In this document: positions 17,801 to 26,376 of the stretch, one piece after another
How the letters are laid out: each line of letters starts with the position of its first letter
How positions within the stretch are numbered: position 1 is the stretch's first letter
DNA from: Streptomyces virginiae
GTDB lineage: Bacteria; Actinomycetota; Actinomycetes; Streptomycetales; Streptomycetaceae
DNA: 64,000 bases
NCBI RefSeq assembly: GCF_000720455.1
Contig: NZ_JOAK01000016.1
Coordinates: 124,001-188,000 of the forward strand
Direction of reading: 5' to 3'
The notes under the pieces: generated by a model
What the model was told of the DNA's origin: nothing
Databases searched by the model: none
Seen by the model: only the letters and a program-made list of their open reading frames with translations
Translations under genes and position numbers: made by a program

Positions 17801-18188
17801 GGCCCTGCACGAGCTGGGCCGGCTGGAGGAGGCACTGGCCGCGTACGAGGAGTGCCTCGCCCTGTGCGACGCGGTCCGGATCCCGGGCCAGCGCGCCCAG
17901 GCCGACTACCGCTGTGCCCGGACGCTGAGCGACCTCCGCCGGACCCGGGAGGCGCTGGAGGCCTCCGCCCGGGCCGTGGCCCATCTGCGCACGGTGCCGG
18001 GCCGGGGCCGGGACCGCGGCTACGCCCTGCTGATCCACGCCGGGGTCTGCCTGGCGGCGGGCCGGCGCGAGGAGGGGCTGAGGCACGCGGGCGAGGCGCT
18101 GGAGGTGTTCGAGCGGGCGGGCCTCCCGGAAGCCGAGGAGGCCCGCGCCCTGCTGGAAACCGGCGTGGCGGTCAGGCCCGGCTGTTGA
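14805..18188 (+). CDS. AfsR-like SARP regulator (HTH-BTAD-NB-ARC-TPR)
   Basis: A 1127-aa regulator. An OmpR-like winged helix occupies residues 1-95 and a bacterial transcriptional activator domain about 100-245. A long Ala/Pro/Gly-rich linker (about 255-420) contains five Gln-Gly pairs. An NB-ARC ATPase follows, with Walker A GMGGIGKSA near 457-465, LLLLLDDARD and VVVTSRARLGG. Tetratricopeptide repeats fill about 860-1115. AfsR-type proteins integrate kinase signals and switch on antibiotic genes. I chose the GTG at 14805, preceded by AGGGGGAA; the upstream in-frame ATG at 14697 lacks a site. Its position suggests that it co-regulates the NRPS operon. The 3' end overlaps the convergent gene by 17 nt. 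Confidence 0.92.
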   Translation: MKFFVLGSMGVSHGGPVLTGGPPQQQATLAVLVLRAGHVVPLHELTAAVWGDSAPGSAVMILRTYVWRLRKLLEGGGSGKTGAQILESANDGYRLAVPPGSVDAVRAEELAAKATRAHAAGELEVCAEALAEAGSLWRGEPLAGVPGPFAESQRSRLAELRLHLLEERLGVDLLLGRHERAVPELTALIREEPLRERPYGLLMRALYAAGRQGDALAVFGRAREVLADELGLDPGPDLRTLHARILSGDPRLLPAAAFPDPGRGVRPPARLPAAPSGAAPTAPATAHGVAPGGAPAPGGAPAGPEGFPAASAGAAGSTARFAGAPVAGPAGAYVIGPAGVPGTTVAGAHGTGAAAATAVPGVPEAFGAARVGEPGADRAGMQDGARAAVSGAAPAPDLPQGQGQGQGQGPAGVGYVRPAQLPADIADFSGRAAELAALAGVLSDPARTALAVAAVSGMGGIGKSALALRVAHHVKDAYPDGQLYADLRGTGSDPADPGTVLASLLGALGVPRREVPPSTEDRARLFRTVLDGRRLLLLLDDARDIAQVKPLLPGAAGCAVVVTSRARLGGLLSGRHVQLEEFTPAEALGLLRQIVGADRVDREEEAAAALVEACARLPLAVRIVAARLAARPGWTVAHLVARLADERRRLTELRADDLAVASVFELGHRQLTGPQASVFRRLAPVSRPGIGLAAAAAALDLAEPEAEELLEALVDAALLESPEPGRYRHHELGRDFALNLPAPAGESGPPVQHRLLHHLLGMAAEAFQWMIPGDPVHRSIVAAAAEPGKGRLADLAEARDWVVAEFDCALHAVQLVVRRPDAADTEQLTMAADLLVALSSFGQDIPYARITVTAAELARAATLRGNDRAAGRAHFLTGNAALQATDLGRARAASELAVRACRRAGDRAILQQAYNDLGVIAQFEHRFGEAAECFDEALVLAREQGHRSGALTITLNAALARVRGGRAAEALPACEEALEALREMADHHGVAHALCVRGQALHELGRLEEALAAYEECLALCDAVRIPGQRAQADYRCARTLSDLRRTREALEASARAVAHLRTVPGRGRDRGYALLIHAGVCLAAGRREEGLRHAGEALEVFERAGLPEAEEARALLETGVAVRPGC
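16001..16030. repeat. Hexanucleotide repeat (GCAGGG x5) in the SARP linker
   Basis: Five perfect tandem GCAGGG units encode five consecutive Gln-Gly pairs in the flexible linker between the BTAD and NB-ARC regions. Unit changes would alter linker length without breaking the frame. Confidence 0.9.
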
Positions 18189-18366
18189 ACTCGTTGTGGT
18201 CATGGCGCGGGCGGTGCCCGGTGGCCTCGTCGGCCGAGACGCTCGTGCTGCGGTCCGCGGTGAGCACGGCGGCGCCGGCGGTGGCACCGACGGCGAGCAG
18301 CGCGACGAGCGCGGCGGGAACGAGGAGGGCCAGACGGCGCGTGACGGACGTGCGGATGTGCGGCAC
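18172..18366 (-). CDS. Small single-pass membrane protein (tentative)
   Basis: A 64-aa candidate with a basic start (VPHIRTSVTRR), one strong hydrophobic segment (LALLVPAALVALLAVGATAG, residues about 12-31) and a hydrophilic tail rich in His, Asp and Arg (HRPRHDHNEFNSRA). The GTG at 18366 has an AGGATCC ribosome-like site; an upstream in-frame ATG near 18466 would add about 33 residues. It is convergent with the SARP gene, overlapping by 17 nt. Function unknown. Confidence 0.45.
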   Translation of the reverse strand: MPHIRTSVTRRLALLVPAALVALLAVGATAGAAVLTADRSTSVSADEATGHRPRHDHNEFNSRA

Positions 18367-18962
18367 GGTGGATCCTGTCTGTTGGTCCAGGTGCCGTGTG
18401 CGGCCCCTGGCTGGCTTGCGGGCGGTTCTGCCGAGGAGACTCGCAGCCGCCCATCTACGTTTCATATACGCGGCCTCCCCGGTCGTCCGACAGGAGTGAC
18501 GGGGGTTCTGGAACCGTTCGCTCCGCCCGCACGCGGCGTGCCAGGGTGCGGCCGCCCGCCACTCGAAGACCCGGCAAGCGTGCCCGTCTACGTGGCCCAT
18601 CGCGGCAGCGGCAGTGGCAGGGCCGGCCGTCACGTGTGGGAGGGCTGGTTCGTCAGCGACTCGCGGCCGATCCAAGACCTGGGGCAGTCGGCCGGAGGCA
18701 TCACCCTGGCCCGAATGCCCCGTGTCCTCAACGGGAGGTGAGGAGGCAGGCGCGGTCCGCCATGGTGTCGATTGTCGAACAGCGAGGTCGCGGTGCCGCG
18801 TTGAGGTCGTAGTCGGCGGCGCGGGCAGCGCGACGTGCGGCTCCCGAGTGCCGGCCGCACGCGGACCCGCGATCAGACGGGGATCGGCAGCGCCCACCGC
18901 GTCGCACGGGAGTAGCACATCCGTCACGGGACAACGGCGTGGCCGGGTCTGCCCGAAGGCGC
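18367..18962. other. 596-nt region without a convincing gene
   Basis: Open frames exist on both strands but show mixed base composition, no ribosome sites and no recognisable domain. It probably holds the upstream region of the small membrane protein and the 3' side of the OsmC gene. I see no clear repeat or hairpin. Confidence 0.5.
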
Positions 18963-19430
18963 TCAGCCCACCGTCACCGTCGGCTCGTGCCGGACGGGGA
19001 AGTTCACCGAGTTGGCGATGAAGCAGGCCCGGTGGGCCTCCTCGTGCAGTGCGACCGCCGCGGCCACCATCGACTCGTCGCTCACGGTGATCCGAGGGCG
19101 CACCACGGCCTCCGTGAACTGCCCGCTGTCCCCGGCGGTGGCCATCGTTGCGGTCGCCTCGTCGACGTACGAAGTGACCACCACGCCGTTGACCGTACAG
19201 AAGTGCAGGTAGGAGAGCATGTGGCACTGGGACAGCGCGGCGAGCAGCAGTTGCTCGGGGTTCCAGCGGGAGGCATCGCCGTGGAAGGTCGGGTCGGAGC
19301 TGCCGAGGATGGCCGGCAGCTCTCCGGCGGCCACCTCGTGTGCCCGTGAGAAGGCGCGGTAGTGGCTGGTACCGGTGCCGAGGTTTCCGGTCCAGGTGAC
19401 GCGGGTGGCGTAGGAGTGCAGTCGGGCCAT
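18963..19430 (-). CDS. OsmC/Ohr-like peroxidase family protein
   Basis: A 155-aa protein of the OsmC fold. The two reactive cysteines of the family fit Cys69 (ALSQCHMLSYLHFC) and Cys136 (AHRACFIANS). WNPEQLLLAALSQCH is a family hallmark. OsmC-like enzymes reduce organic hydroperoxides with dithiol help. It stands alone between noncoding stretches, so context adds little. Confidence 0.9.
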   Translation of the reverse strand: MARLHSYATRVTWTGNLGTGTSHYRAFSRAHEVAAGELPAILGSSDPTFHGDASRWNPEQLLLAALSQCHMLSYLHFCTVNGVVVTSYVDEATATMATAGDSGQFTEAVVRPRITVSDESMVAAAVALHEEAHRACFIANSVNFPVRHEPTVTVG

Positions 19431-19893
19431 GGCGGCTGCTCCGTTTCTCGATACGGGACTGGGCGGCGTTGAGCCGGGCGGCGCGCGGTGCCGGGCGCCG
19501 ACACGGATCGTACGGCCGCCCCGGGCTCACCTTCGTCGGCGTCGCCCCCACCCGCCGCGGACCGGGACCGGGTGCGGGTCACCGGTCGGTTCCCGGCGCT
19601 CTGGCTGCGCCTGGCCGACGTACGCGGCGCGGCGCCCGGCGTTCGAGCCGGCAGTGCTGGATCGCGGTGGTCCGGCCGATGCCGGCGGCGGGGTCGTCGA
19701 CCGAGGTGGTGGCGATGCTGCCCCTGGCTGCCGGTGGACGCAAACGGCCGCTGCCGGTTCCTCCACCCACAATCCCTTCCACCGCCCCTGACCTGCGGCG
19801 AAAGCGGTTCTTGCCGGACAGCGTCACCGCGGGACGCGACCGGTTCAGGAAAGCAGTCCGACACGTCGTCACCACCCAGGAACGGGAACCCCC
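19431..19893. other. 463-nt region without a convincing gene
   Basis: No frame here gives a recognisable protein. It lies upstream of both the OsmC gene (minus strand) and the decayed Rpf-like gene (plus strand), so it may contain their promoters. Confidence 0.45.
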
Positions 19894-21019
19894 ATGGTTC
19901 GCACGCCCATCGTCCAGGCCACCGCGGCGCCCAACGGGCACGGAAAGGCACACGGCCAGACAGCAGCCGTCCGCCCTGGATCGCACCGAACCGGCCGCAC
20001 CGGCCGCCCCGGCACGCACCAGCCGCACCGGCCCCATCGGTCCCGTGCCCACCGCCTGACAGCTGCTCCTGCAGGGCAACTCGCCCTCGCCGCCCCGATC
20101 GCCTCGGCCCCGGACAGGCCTCCGCGGCCAACGGCTATTACGGTGGCCCGCAGTTCTCCCCGTCCACCTGGGTCGCTTTCGGTGGCAGTCAGTACGCGCC
20201 CTACGCCAACCAGGTCACCAGGCAGCAACAGATCCTGATCGCCGAGAAGGTCCTCGCCTCCCAGGGCCAGCGGGCCTGGCCGAGCTGTGGCCCCGAGGCA
20301 GGCCTCGGCGCGGACCGGGAGAACCCCTACCCGGGGTCCGTGACCCCGCCGCAACCGCAGGTCAAGCCACTGAGCTGGTACTTGTCGGACGATGCGGGTT
20401 CGGGAACACGCCGATGGTTCCGCTGGCGGGTGACTTCGACGGGGACGGCAAGGACACGCAGGCGGCGTACGATCCGACGACGTCGACGTTCTACCTGGCG
20501 AACTCGGGGAGTACGGCGCAGGCCACGCTGGCGTTCGGTAATGCCGGTAACCGTCCTGTGCTGGGTCGTTGGGACGGTACGACGTCGCAGATCGGTGTCT
20601 ACATGCCCGACAGCGGCAAGTTCCATCTCCGTCACGACAACGGGACGGTCAGTTCGTTCGCCTTCGGCAACGGTGGTGACTGGCGGCCGATCGCCGGTGA
20701 CTGGGACGGCAACGGGACGGTGGCGGTCGGTCTTTACGACCCGGCCACCAGCACGTTCTACCTGCGCAACAGCAACACCGAGGGTCCTGCCGACCAGACC
20801 TTCACCTTCGGCAACGCCGACGGCATTCCGGTGGCGGGCGACTGGGACCACACCCGGCGCACGAACATCGGCGTCTACATGCCGGCCAACCGCACCTTCT
20901 ACTTCCGCCACGACGACGGCACCGTCACCTCCGTCACCTACGGCGACACCGGCGACACCCCGATCACCGGCGACTGGAACGGCGACGGCCGCACCACCCA
21001 GGGCATCATCCACAGCTGA
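19894..21019 (+). pseudogene. Broken secreted Rpf-like / FG-GAP repeat protein
   Basis: Pieces of one secreted protein appear in different frames. From ATG 19894 one frame gives a signal-peptide-like stretch ending APAGQLALAAPIASA. Another frame (about 20121-20395) gives the C-terminal half of a resuscitation-promoting-factor transglycosylase domain (NGYYGGPQFSPSTW, then QQQILIAEKVLASQGQRAWP), missing its usual catalytic N-terminal half (WDRVAxCES). A third frame (about 20396-21019) gives four FG-GAP-like repeats with GDFDGDGKD, GDWDGNGTV and GDWNGDGRT calcium-type loops, ending in TGA at 21019. At least two frame changes and one deletion separate the pieces. The FG-GAP part has no ribosome site at its first ATG (20414). 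Linking the N-terminal piece is inference. Confidence 0.7.
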
Positions 21020-21100
21020 TGAACCGAGCGATCCGGCAGCCTCCGCTCTGGTCCCCCGCCGCGGCTCGGGGCTCGGACGCACACGACGCACATCGGGCGA

Positions 21101-22117
21101 TCACGGCGGTCCCTCGGTGCGTCCGGCGTCCGCCGCCCTCCCGCCCCCACGATCGGGGAGCCTCGGGTGGTGGCCACCGGCGGTGGCTTTGGCCACCATC
21201 TCGGCCAGCAGCCTGCAGGCTCGCGCGATCTCTTTCTGGGTCTGGTTGCGCTGGCTGACGGTGGCCGCGACCAGCAGCGCGGTCAGCGAGGAGGAACCGT
21301 TGAACGCCTGCAGGGTGATCATGTTGGTGAGCAGGTCATGACCGGCGAACGGACCCGAGCCACGGGCGGCGGCGATGATGGCGAAGGTCGACACGGACAG
21401 GGCACAGAGCGCGGCCCCCGCCAGCTGGAAGCGGAAGGCCGCCCAGATCAGCAGCGGGAAGCCGAGGAACATGAGCGGCGTGTTGCTGGTCTCCAGGAAA
21501 CCGACGCAGAGCGTGGCCGCCAGAAGCAGCACCCCCTCCGCCCAACGGTACGGCCGGGCACCTTTCGGCCAGCGCGCGAAGCGGAGAACGAGCAGGACGG
21601 GCGTCACCACCAGTACGCCCATCGCGTCGCCCGTCCACCAGACCGACCACGTCGGCCAGAACTCCTCGGCGCTCAGCGCACCTGCCAGGGCCAGGGTCCC
21701 GCTGCCCACCGTCGCGCTGATCAGCATCCCGGTGAGCGCGCCGAGGAAGATCAGCCCCATCGCGTCCTGCAGTCGGTCCAGTTCCGTACGGAACCCCGTA
21801 CGACGGAGCAGCAGGTACGAGCAGACGGGCGCGAGGGTGTTTCCCAGCACGATCGCGAGCACGGCCGGGATCGACGGGCCGAGCGGGACGTTGACCAGGA
21901 ACGCGCCCAGCGCGATCCCGGGCCAGACCCGCAGACCGCGCAGGAGCAGGCTCGCCACGGCGATACCGGTCGGTGGCCACAGCGGCGTGACCTGGCCCCC
22001 CACCAGTTGCTGGACGAGTCCCAGCGTGGCTGAGACGTAGTACAGCGCGGCAACGGCGCAGATCTCCAGGGCGGCCAGGCCGCCCTGCCGGAGCCGTTCA
22101 GGCCGCGCCGCAGCCAT
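21101..22117 (-). CDS. MASE1-domain integral membrane protein
   Basis: A 338-aa protein of about eight to nine membrane segments resembling the MASE1 sensory domain, including GGQVTPLWPPTGIAVASLLL, GLIFLGALTGMLISATVGS and WWTGDAMGVLVVTPVLLV. MASE1 is usually the input half of sensor kinases or cyclic-di-GMP enzymes. Here it ends in a short soluble tail (SQRNQTQKEIARACRLLAEM) with no kinase or GGDEF domain, so any output would need a partner such as the adjacent SpoIIE phosphatase. I chose the ATG at 22117 because GGGGAGG lies 9 nt upstream. Confidence 0.82.
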   Translation of the reverse strand: MAAARPERLRQGGLAALEICAVAALYYVSATLGLVQQLVGGQVTPLWPPTGIAVASLLLRGLRVWPGIALGAFLVNVPLGPSIPAVLAIVLGNTLAPVCSYLLLRRTGFRTELDRLQDAMGLIFLGALTGMLISATVGSGTLALAGALSAEEFWPTWSVWWTGDAMGVLVVTPVLLVLRFARWPKGARPYRWAEGVLLLAATLCVGFLETSNTPLMFLGFPLLIWAAFRFQLAGAALCALSVSTFAIIAAARGSGPFAGHDLLTNMITLQAFNGSSSLTALLVAATVSQRNQTQKEIARACRLLAEMVAKATAGGHHPRLPDRGGGRAADAGRTEGPP

Positions 22118-22216
22118 CAGGCGACACCTCCCCATCGATATCGCCCCGAGATCCATCATCCGTCGGATCTCCCGGATCCTCCACGGCACGGTCGAGTCGC
22201 GCGTGGGACGCGGGGA

Positions 22217-23602
22217 TCAGCGGTGGGGGGTCCGCAGGGCGAGGATGGCCAGGTCGTCATGGCCGTCGCTGGGGTGGTGATCGGCCAGAGCCTGAACGAA
22301 CTCCTGCAGGGGCAGGGCGGCGTACTCGGTGGCGAGATTGGCGAGCCGGCCGAGACCCACGTCGATGGGGTGCTGGGGATGCTCGACCAGCCCGTCCGTG
22401 AAGAAGACCACGATGGAGTCCGGTAGCAGGAAGCGGGCATGGTCGGGGCGCGGCTGCTCCGGGTCGACCCCGAGCGGTACCCCGGGCTCGGCGACGAGGT
22501 ACTCCGCCGGGCGACCGGGGGCGATCAGCAGCGGTGGGACGTGGCCCGCGCTGCTCCAGTGGAGCCGCCAGCCCGGTCCCTCGGGTTCGATGCGTGCCAG
22601 GGTCGTGGTGGTGACGGGATTGCTCGTGATGGCGTGCAGGGTGCGGTCGAGCTGGGTGAGGATGGCGCTGGGCGGATTGCCCTGGTCGAACAGCAGGGCC
22701 CGCAGCATGTTGCGGGTGGAGGCCATGGAGGCCGCGGCCTTCAGATCGTGACCGACCACGTCACCGATGACGACCGCCACGGTGTCGCCGGCCAGCGGGA
22801 TGGCGTCGTACCAGTCCCCGCCGAGCTGACTGGGCTCCGCGGCGGGCCGGTAGATGGCGGCGGCGGCGAACGGCCGCAGGTCCGGCAGAGTGGGCAGCAG
22901 CAGCCGCTGGAACTGCTCGGCTCCGAGGCGGACCCGTTCGAACAGGCGGACCTTCTCGATCGCGATTCCCGCGGCACTGGCCAGGGCGATGACGATGTTC
23001 TCGTCGTGGACGTCGAAGGGCTGTCCGTCGCGCCGCTCGGAGAGGTAGAGGTCACCGTAGATGTCGCCGCGGACGCTGATGGCGACGCCCAGCAGGGTGT
23101 CCATGTGCGGGTGGCCGGACGGGAAGCCGGCGGACGACGGATGGGCCGAGATGCTGTCGACCCGCAGGGGTTCGGGGTGGTGGATCAGGTGCCCGAGGAC
23201 ACCCAGGCCGCGGGGCAGGCCGGTCCCGGCCAGATCGGCGCGTTCCTGTTCGGACAGGCCGGCGGTGATGAACTGTTCCAAGTGCTCGCCGGACTCGCCG
23301 AGTACGCCCAGCGCCCCGTAGCGCGCGCCGACCAGGTCCATGGCGGTGGTGACGATCCGTTGCAGCACGTCGGGCAGTTCCACCTCCCGGCTGATGGACA
23401 CCACCGCGTCCAGCAGGCCCTGCAATCGGTCCATGGCGGCCAGCAGGGAGCGCAGTTGCTCGTCGATCCTGGCCAACTCGGTACGCAGACGAAGGTGCAG
23501 GTCGGGAAGGTGCGGCTGCTCCGCGTGCTCGCCTTCCCCGTTGCCTGCCATCAAGGGCGCCCGGTGGGATCTGCACGCAGGGCAGGACGGATCCGCTCGC
23601 AC
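22217..23602 (-). CDS. GAF-SpoIIE (PP2C-type) phosphatase
   Basis: A 461-aa protein. A GAF domain (about 65-225; RIVTTAMDLVGARYGALGVL, IYGDLYLSERRDGQPF) is followed by a SpoIIE/RsbU-type PP2C domain (about 245-455) with GGDWYDAIPL, VIGDVVGHD, HWSSAGHVPPLL and FFTDGLVE, the aspartates that bind metal. Such enzymes dephosphorylate anti-anti-sigma factors in stress or developmental signalling. The start is uncertain: GTG 23602 after GAGGGG, or ATG 23551. It faces the larger phosphatase at 23938 across a repeat-bearing intergenic region. Confidence 0.9.
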   Translation of the reverse strand: MRADPSCPACRSHRAPLMAGNGEGEHAEQPHLPDLHLRLRTELARIDEQLRSLLAAMDRLQGLLDAVVSISREVELPDVLQRIVTTAMDLVGARYGALGVLGESGEHLEQFITAGLSEQERADLAGTGLPRGLGVLGHLIHHPEPLRVDSISAHPSSAGFPSGHPHMDTLLGVAISVRGDIYGDLYLSERRDGQPFDVHDENIVIALASAAGIAIEKVRLFERVRLGAEQFQRLLLPTLPDLRPFAAAAIYRPAAEPSQLGGDWYDAIPLAGDTVAVVIGDVVGHDLKAAASMASTRNMLRALLFDQGNPPSAILTQLDRTLHAITSNPVTTTTLARIEPEGPGWRLHWSSAGHVPPLLIAPGRPAEYLVAEPGVPLGVDPEQPRPDHARFLLPDSIVVFFTDGLVEHPQHPIDVGLGRLANLATEYAALPLQEFVQALADHHPSDGHDDLAILALRTPHR

Positions 23603-23731
23603 AACCCCTCACCCGAGCGGTGCATTCCGGTCTCCTGACGCGACCCTGGTCAATCGGGACCACAGCGTGGCACGGAGGTACGGGCAAAACGGCCATTACT
23701 CCGAAGGCGGCATGCCACTGCGGCCCGGGCA

Positions 23732-23816
23732 GGACCCTCTGCCCTCGTCGGGACGGCCCTCTGCCCCCGTCGGGACTGCCTTCTGCCGACGTCAGGACGA
23801 CCTTCTGCCGACGTCC
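23732..23816. repeat. Four-copy tandem repeat (period 22 nt) between divergent phosphatase genes
   Basis: Units begin at 23732 (19 nt), 23751, 23773 and 23795 (22 nt each). Each starts GGAC and contains a (C/T)TCTGCC core followed by a CGTC element. A 22-bp spacing keeps copies on one helix face, as expected for cooperative protein binding. The array lies in the 335-nt gap (23603-23937) that holds the promoters of both genes; I saw nothing else in that gap. Confidence 0.85.
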
Positions 23817-23937
23817 GGCGGCGCGGCGATACTGAAGGTGAAGCCGACTGCTCGACCCCTGGTCTCCGATCACACTGGGTAGTCGCCGCCGCAATGCCCG
23901 CTGCGCGGTCCGTTCGCCAGGTCGAAGGGTGACAGCG

Positions 23938-26376
23938 ATGGACGCACTGGCGCCGGGTTCGGGTGAGGCGCCCGAGGACCCGTTCGCGCTGCACAACTCC
24001 GCCTCGGCGGTTCTGGACGGCCACGGCAGGGTCGTCGGCTGGAGCGAGCGCGCCCAGGAGCACCTCGGCTACCCGCCCGACGAGGTGCTGGGCCGCACGG
24101 GCCTGGAGTTCCTGATCGACCCTCGTGACCATGGGACGGTCCGGGCCGCAGCGGCCGCGTGCGAGCGCGACCGGGGCTGGTCCGGCGTCCTGCCCGTCCT
24201 GCACCGCAGCGGGAGACGGGTGGAGATGGGCTTCCGCGCCCGCCCCGTCATCCGCGCCGGTTCGGCCCGCGAATGGTTCCTCGTCGCCGCCCCGGCGGCG
24301 GAGATGCTCCAGTGGGAGACGGACCGGTCGGTCCTGGACGGCCTGTTCCGGCGCTCCCCGATCGGTCTGTCCGTCCACGCCCCCGATCTGAGCATCCTGC
24401 GGATCAACCGGGCACTGGCCCGGTTCACGCAGCTCTCCACGTCCGAGATCCGCAGCCGGCGCATCGGCGACTTCCTCATCGGCCCGGACGTGAAGACCAT
24501 CGAATCCCGGCTGCGAAGGGTGCTGGAGACGGGCGCCCCGCTGATCTTCACCGAACAGCCCTGCCGGCTGCGGAGCGATCCCGGCCACGAGCGCGTGGTG
24601 TCGGTGTCGGCGTTCCGGATGGAGCACCCTTCCGGCGGGATCCTCGGAGTGACCCAGCTGGTGGAGGACGTCACCGACCGCTACCGGGCCCGGCGGCGGC
24701 TCGCCCTGCTCAACCGGGCGAGCGCCCGCATCGGGACCACACTGGATCTCGGCCAGACCACCCGGGAGCTGGCCGACGTCGCCGTCCCCGACCTCGCGGA
24801 CGCCGTCTCGGTGGATCTGCTGGAGTCGGTCGCCCGGGGCGAGGAGACCGCCGAGGAGGCGAGCGGACCCGTCCGCAGAATGGCCGTCCACTCGGTCGTG
24901 GCAGAGGCGCTGCGGGTGATGTACGCCGCCGGAGACGTCTTCCAGTTCGACCCCCGTACCCCGCAGGCCAGGTGCCTCGCCGAGCAGCGGCCCATCCTCG
25001 AACCGGTGCTCCGGAGCAACCCCGGCTGGTACTTCCACGACCCGGAGCGCACCCAGCGCGCCCTCGACCTGGACGCCCACTCACTGATCGTCGTACCGCT
25101 GACGGCCCGCGGTCTGCTCCTCGGCCTGCTCAGCCTGTGGCGGGCGGGGCGGCCCGAGCCGTTCGAGGAGGACGACCTCACCCTCGCGGAGGAATTCGCC
25201 GCACGGGCCGCCGTGTGCATCGACAACGCCCGCCAGTACACCCAGCAGCACCAGGCCGCCCTGACCCTGCAGCGCAGCCTGCTGCCGCAGGAGCTGCCCG
25301 AATACAGCGCGGTCGACGTCGCGCACCTCTACCTGCCGGCCGACCCCGCCACCGGCGTCGGCGGCGACTGGTTCGACGTCATCCCGCTCTCCGGAGCACG
25401 CGTCGCCCTCGTCGTCGGCGATGTCGTCGGCCACGGGCTGCACGCCGCGGCCACCATGGGCCGCCTGCGCACGGCCGTGCACACCCTGGCCGGCCTCGAC
25501 TACGCCCCGGACGAGGTCCTCTCCCACCTGGACGACCTGGTCAACCGCCTCGCAGCCGAACAGGAGCCTGCCGGCGGACGCACACGGGGCCAGCAGATCG
25601 TCGGCGCGACCTGCCTCTACGCGGTCTACGACCCCACGTCCCGGCGCTGCACCCTGGCCCGCGCGGGCCACCTGCCCCCCGCCGTGGTGACCGCCGACGG
25701 CACGGTGACCATGCCCGACCTTCCCGAAGGGCCGCCACTGGGTCTGGGAGGGGTCCCCTTCGAGTCGGCCGAATTGGAACTCGCCGAGGGAAGTCTGCTG
25801 GCGCTGTACACGGACGGCCTGGTCGAGGCCCGCGGCCTCGACCTCGACGAGGGGCTGGAGCGGCTGAGAGAAGCCCTGTCCCGGCCCGGCAGCCCGCTGG
25901 CGGAGACCTGCACGGCGGTGCAGGACGCCCTGCTGCCGGATCACCCACCGGATGACGTCGCCCTGCTCCTCGCCCGCACCCGCGTACTGGCGCCGGAGCG
26001 GATCGCCTCCTGGGAACTGCCCGCGGAGCCGACCGCCGCCGCCCGGGCACGGCACCTGACGGAGGCCACACTGACCGGCTGGGGCCTGGAGGACCTGGCC
26101 TTCACCACCGAACTGGTCGTCAGCGAACTGGTCACCAACGCCTACCGGTACGGGGGCGGGACGCCGGTGACCCTGCGGCTCATCCGCGACCGCAGCCTGA
26201 TCTGCGAGGTCTCCGACGGCAGCAGCACCGCCCCGCACCTACGACGGGCGCGCACCACCGACGAGGGCGGGCGCGGTCTGTTCCTGGTGGCCCAGCTCAC
26301 CGAACGATGGGGCACCCGCTACACCCGGGACGGCAAGACCGTCTGGACGGAGTCCCCCCTTCACCACGGGACCTGA
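23938..26376 (+). CDS. PAS-PAS-GAF-SpoIIE phosphatase with C-terminal anti-sigma-type ATPase domain
   Basis: An 812-aa signalling protein. Two PAS-like domains (about 15-110 and 135-240) precede a GAF domain (about 255-435), a SpoIIE/PP2C domain (about 440-655; GGDWFDVIPL, VVGDVVGHG, LARAGHLPP, LYTDGLVEARG) and a HATPase_c_2 domain (about 680-805) with N-box SELVTNAYRYGGG and G-box DEGGRGLFL. It thus joins an anti-anti-sigma phosphatase and an RsbW-like kinase in one chain, a common Streptomyces layout that sets sigma-factor release by environmental signals. I chose ATG 23938, with GAAGGG 8 nt upstream, over GTG 23929. Its end overlaps the convergent SDR gene by 16 nt. Confidence 0.92.
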   Translation: MDALAPGSGEAPEDPFALHNSASAVLDGHGRVVGWSERAQEHLGYPPDEVLGRTGLEFLIDPRDHGTVRAAAAACERDRGWSGVLPVLHRSGRRVEMGFRARPVIRAGSAREWFLVAAPAAEMLQWETDRSVLDGLFRRSPIGLSVHAPDLSILRINRALARFTQLSTSEIRSRRIGDFLIGPDVKTIESRLRRVLETGAPLIFTEQPCRLRSDPGHERVVSVSAFRMEHPSGGILGVTQLVEDVTDRYRARRRLALLNRASARIGTTLDLGQTTRELADVAVPDLADAVSVDLLESVARGEETAEEASGPVRRMAVHSVVAEALRVMYAAGDVFQFDPRTPQARCLAEQRPILEPVLRSNPGWYFHDPERTQRALDLDAHSLIVVPLTARGLLLGLLSLWRAGRPEPFEEDDLTLAEEFAARAAVCIDNARQYTQQHQAALTLQRSLLPQELPEYSAVDVAHLYLPADPATGVGGDWFDVIPLSGARVALVVGDVVGHGLHAAATMGRLRTAVHTLAGLDYAPDEVLSHLDDLVNRLAAEQEPAGGRTRGQQIVGATCLYAVYDPTSRRCTLARAGHLPPAVVTADGTVTMPDLPEGPPLGLGGVPFESAELELAEGSLLALYTDGLVEARGLDLDEGLERLREALSRPGSPLAETCTAVQDALLPDHPPDDVALLLARTRVLAPERIASWELPAEPTAAARARHLTEATLTGWGLEDLAFTTELVVSELVTNAYRYGGGTPVTLRLIRDRSLICEVSDGSSTAPHLRRARTTDEGGRGLFLVAQLTERWGTRYTRDGKTVWTESPLHHGT

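Noticed and set aside
18520..18741. Plus-strand frame ending in VSDSRPIQDLGQ and following residues
   Set aside because: Locally plausible amino acid make-up, but no start with a ribosome site and no family recognised.
20414..21019. FG-GAP frame as an independent intact gene
   Set aside because: Its first ATG lacks a ribosome site and the repeat unit is already under way before it in another frame; it reads as the 3' part of a broken gene.
23732..23816. CRISPR array
   Set aside because: Repeats are contiguous with no spacers and only four units; an operator-like tandem repeat fits better.
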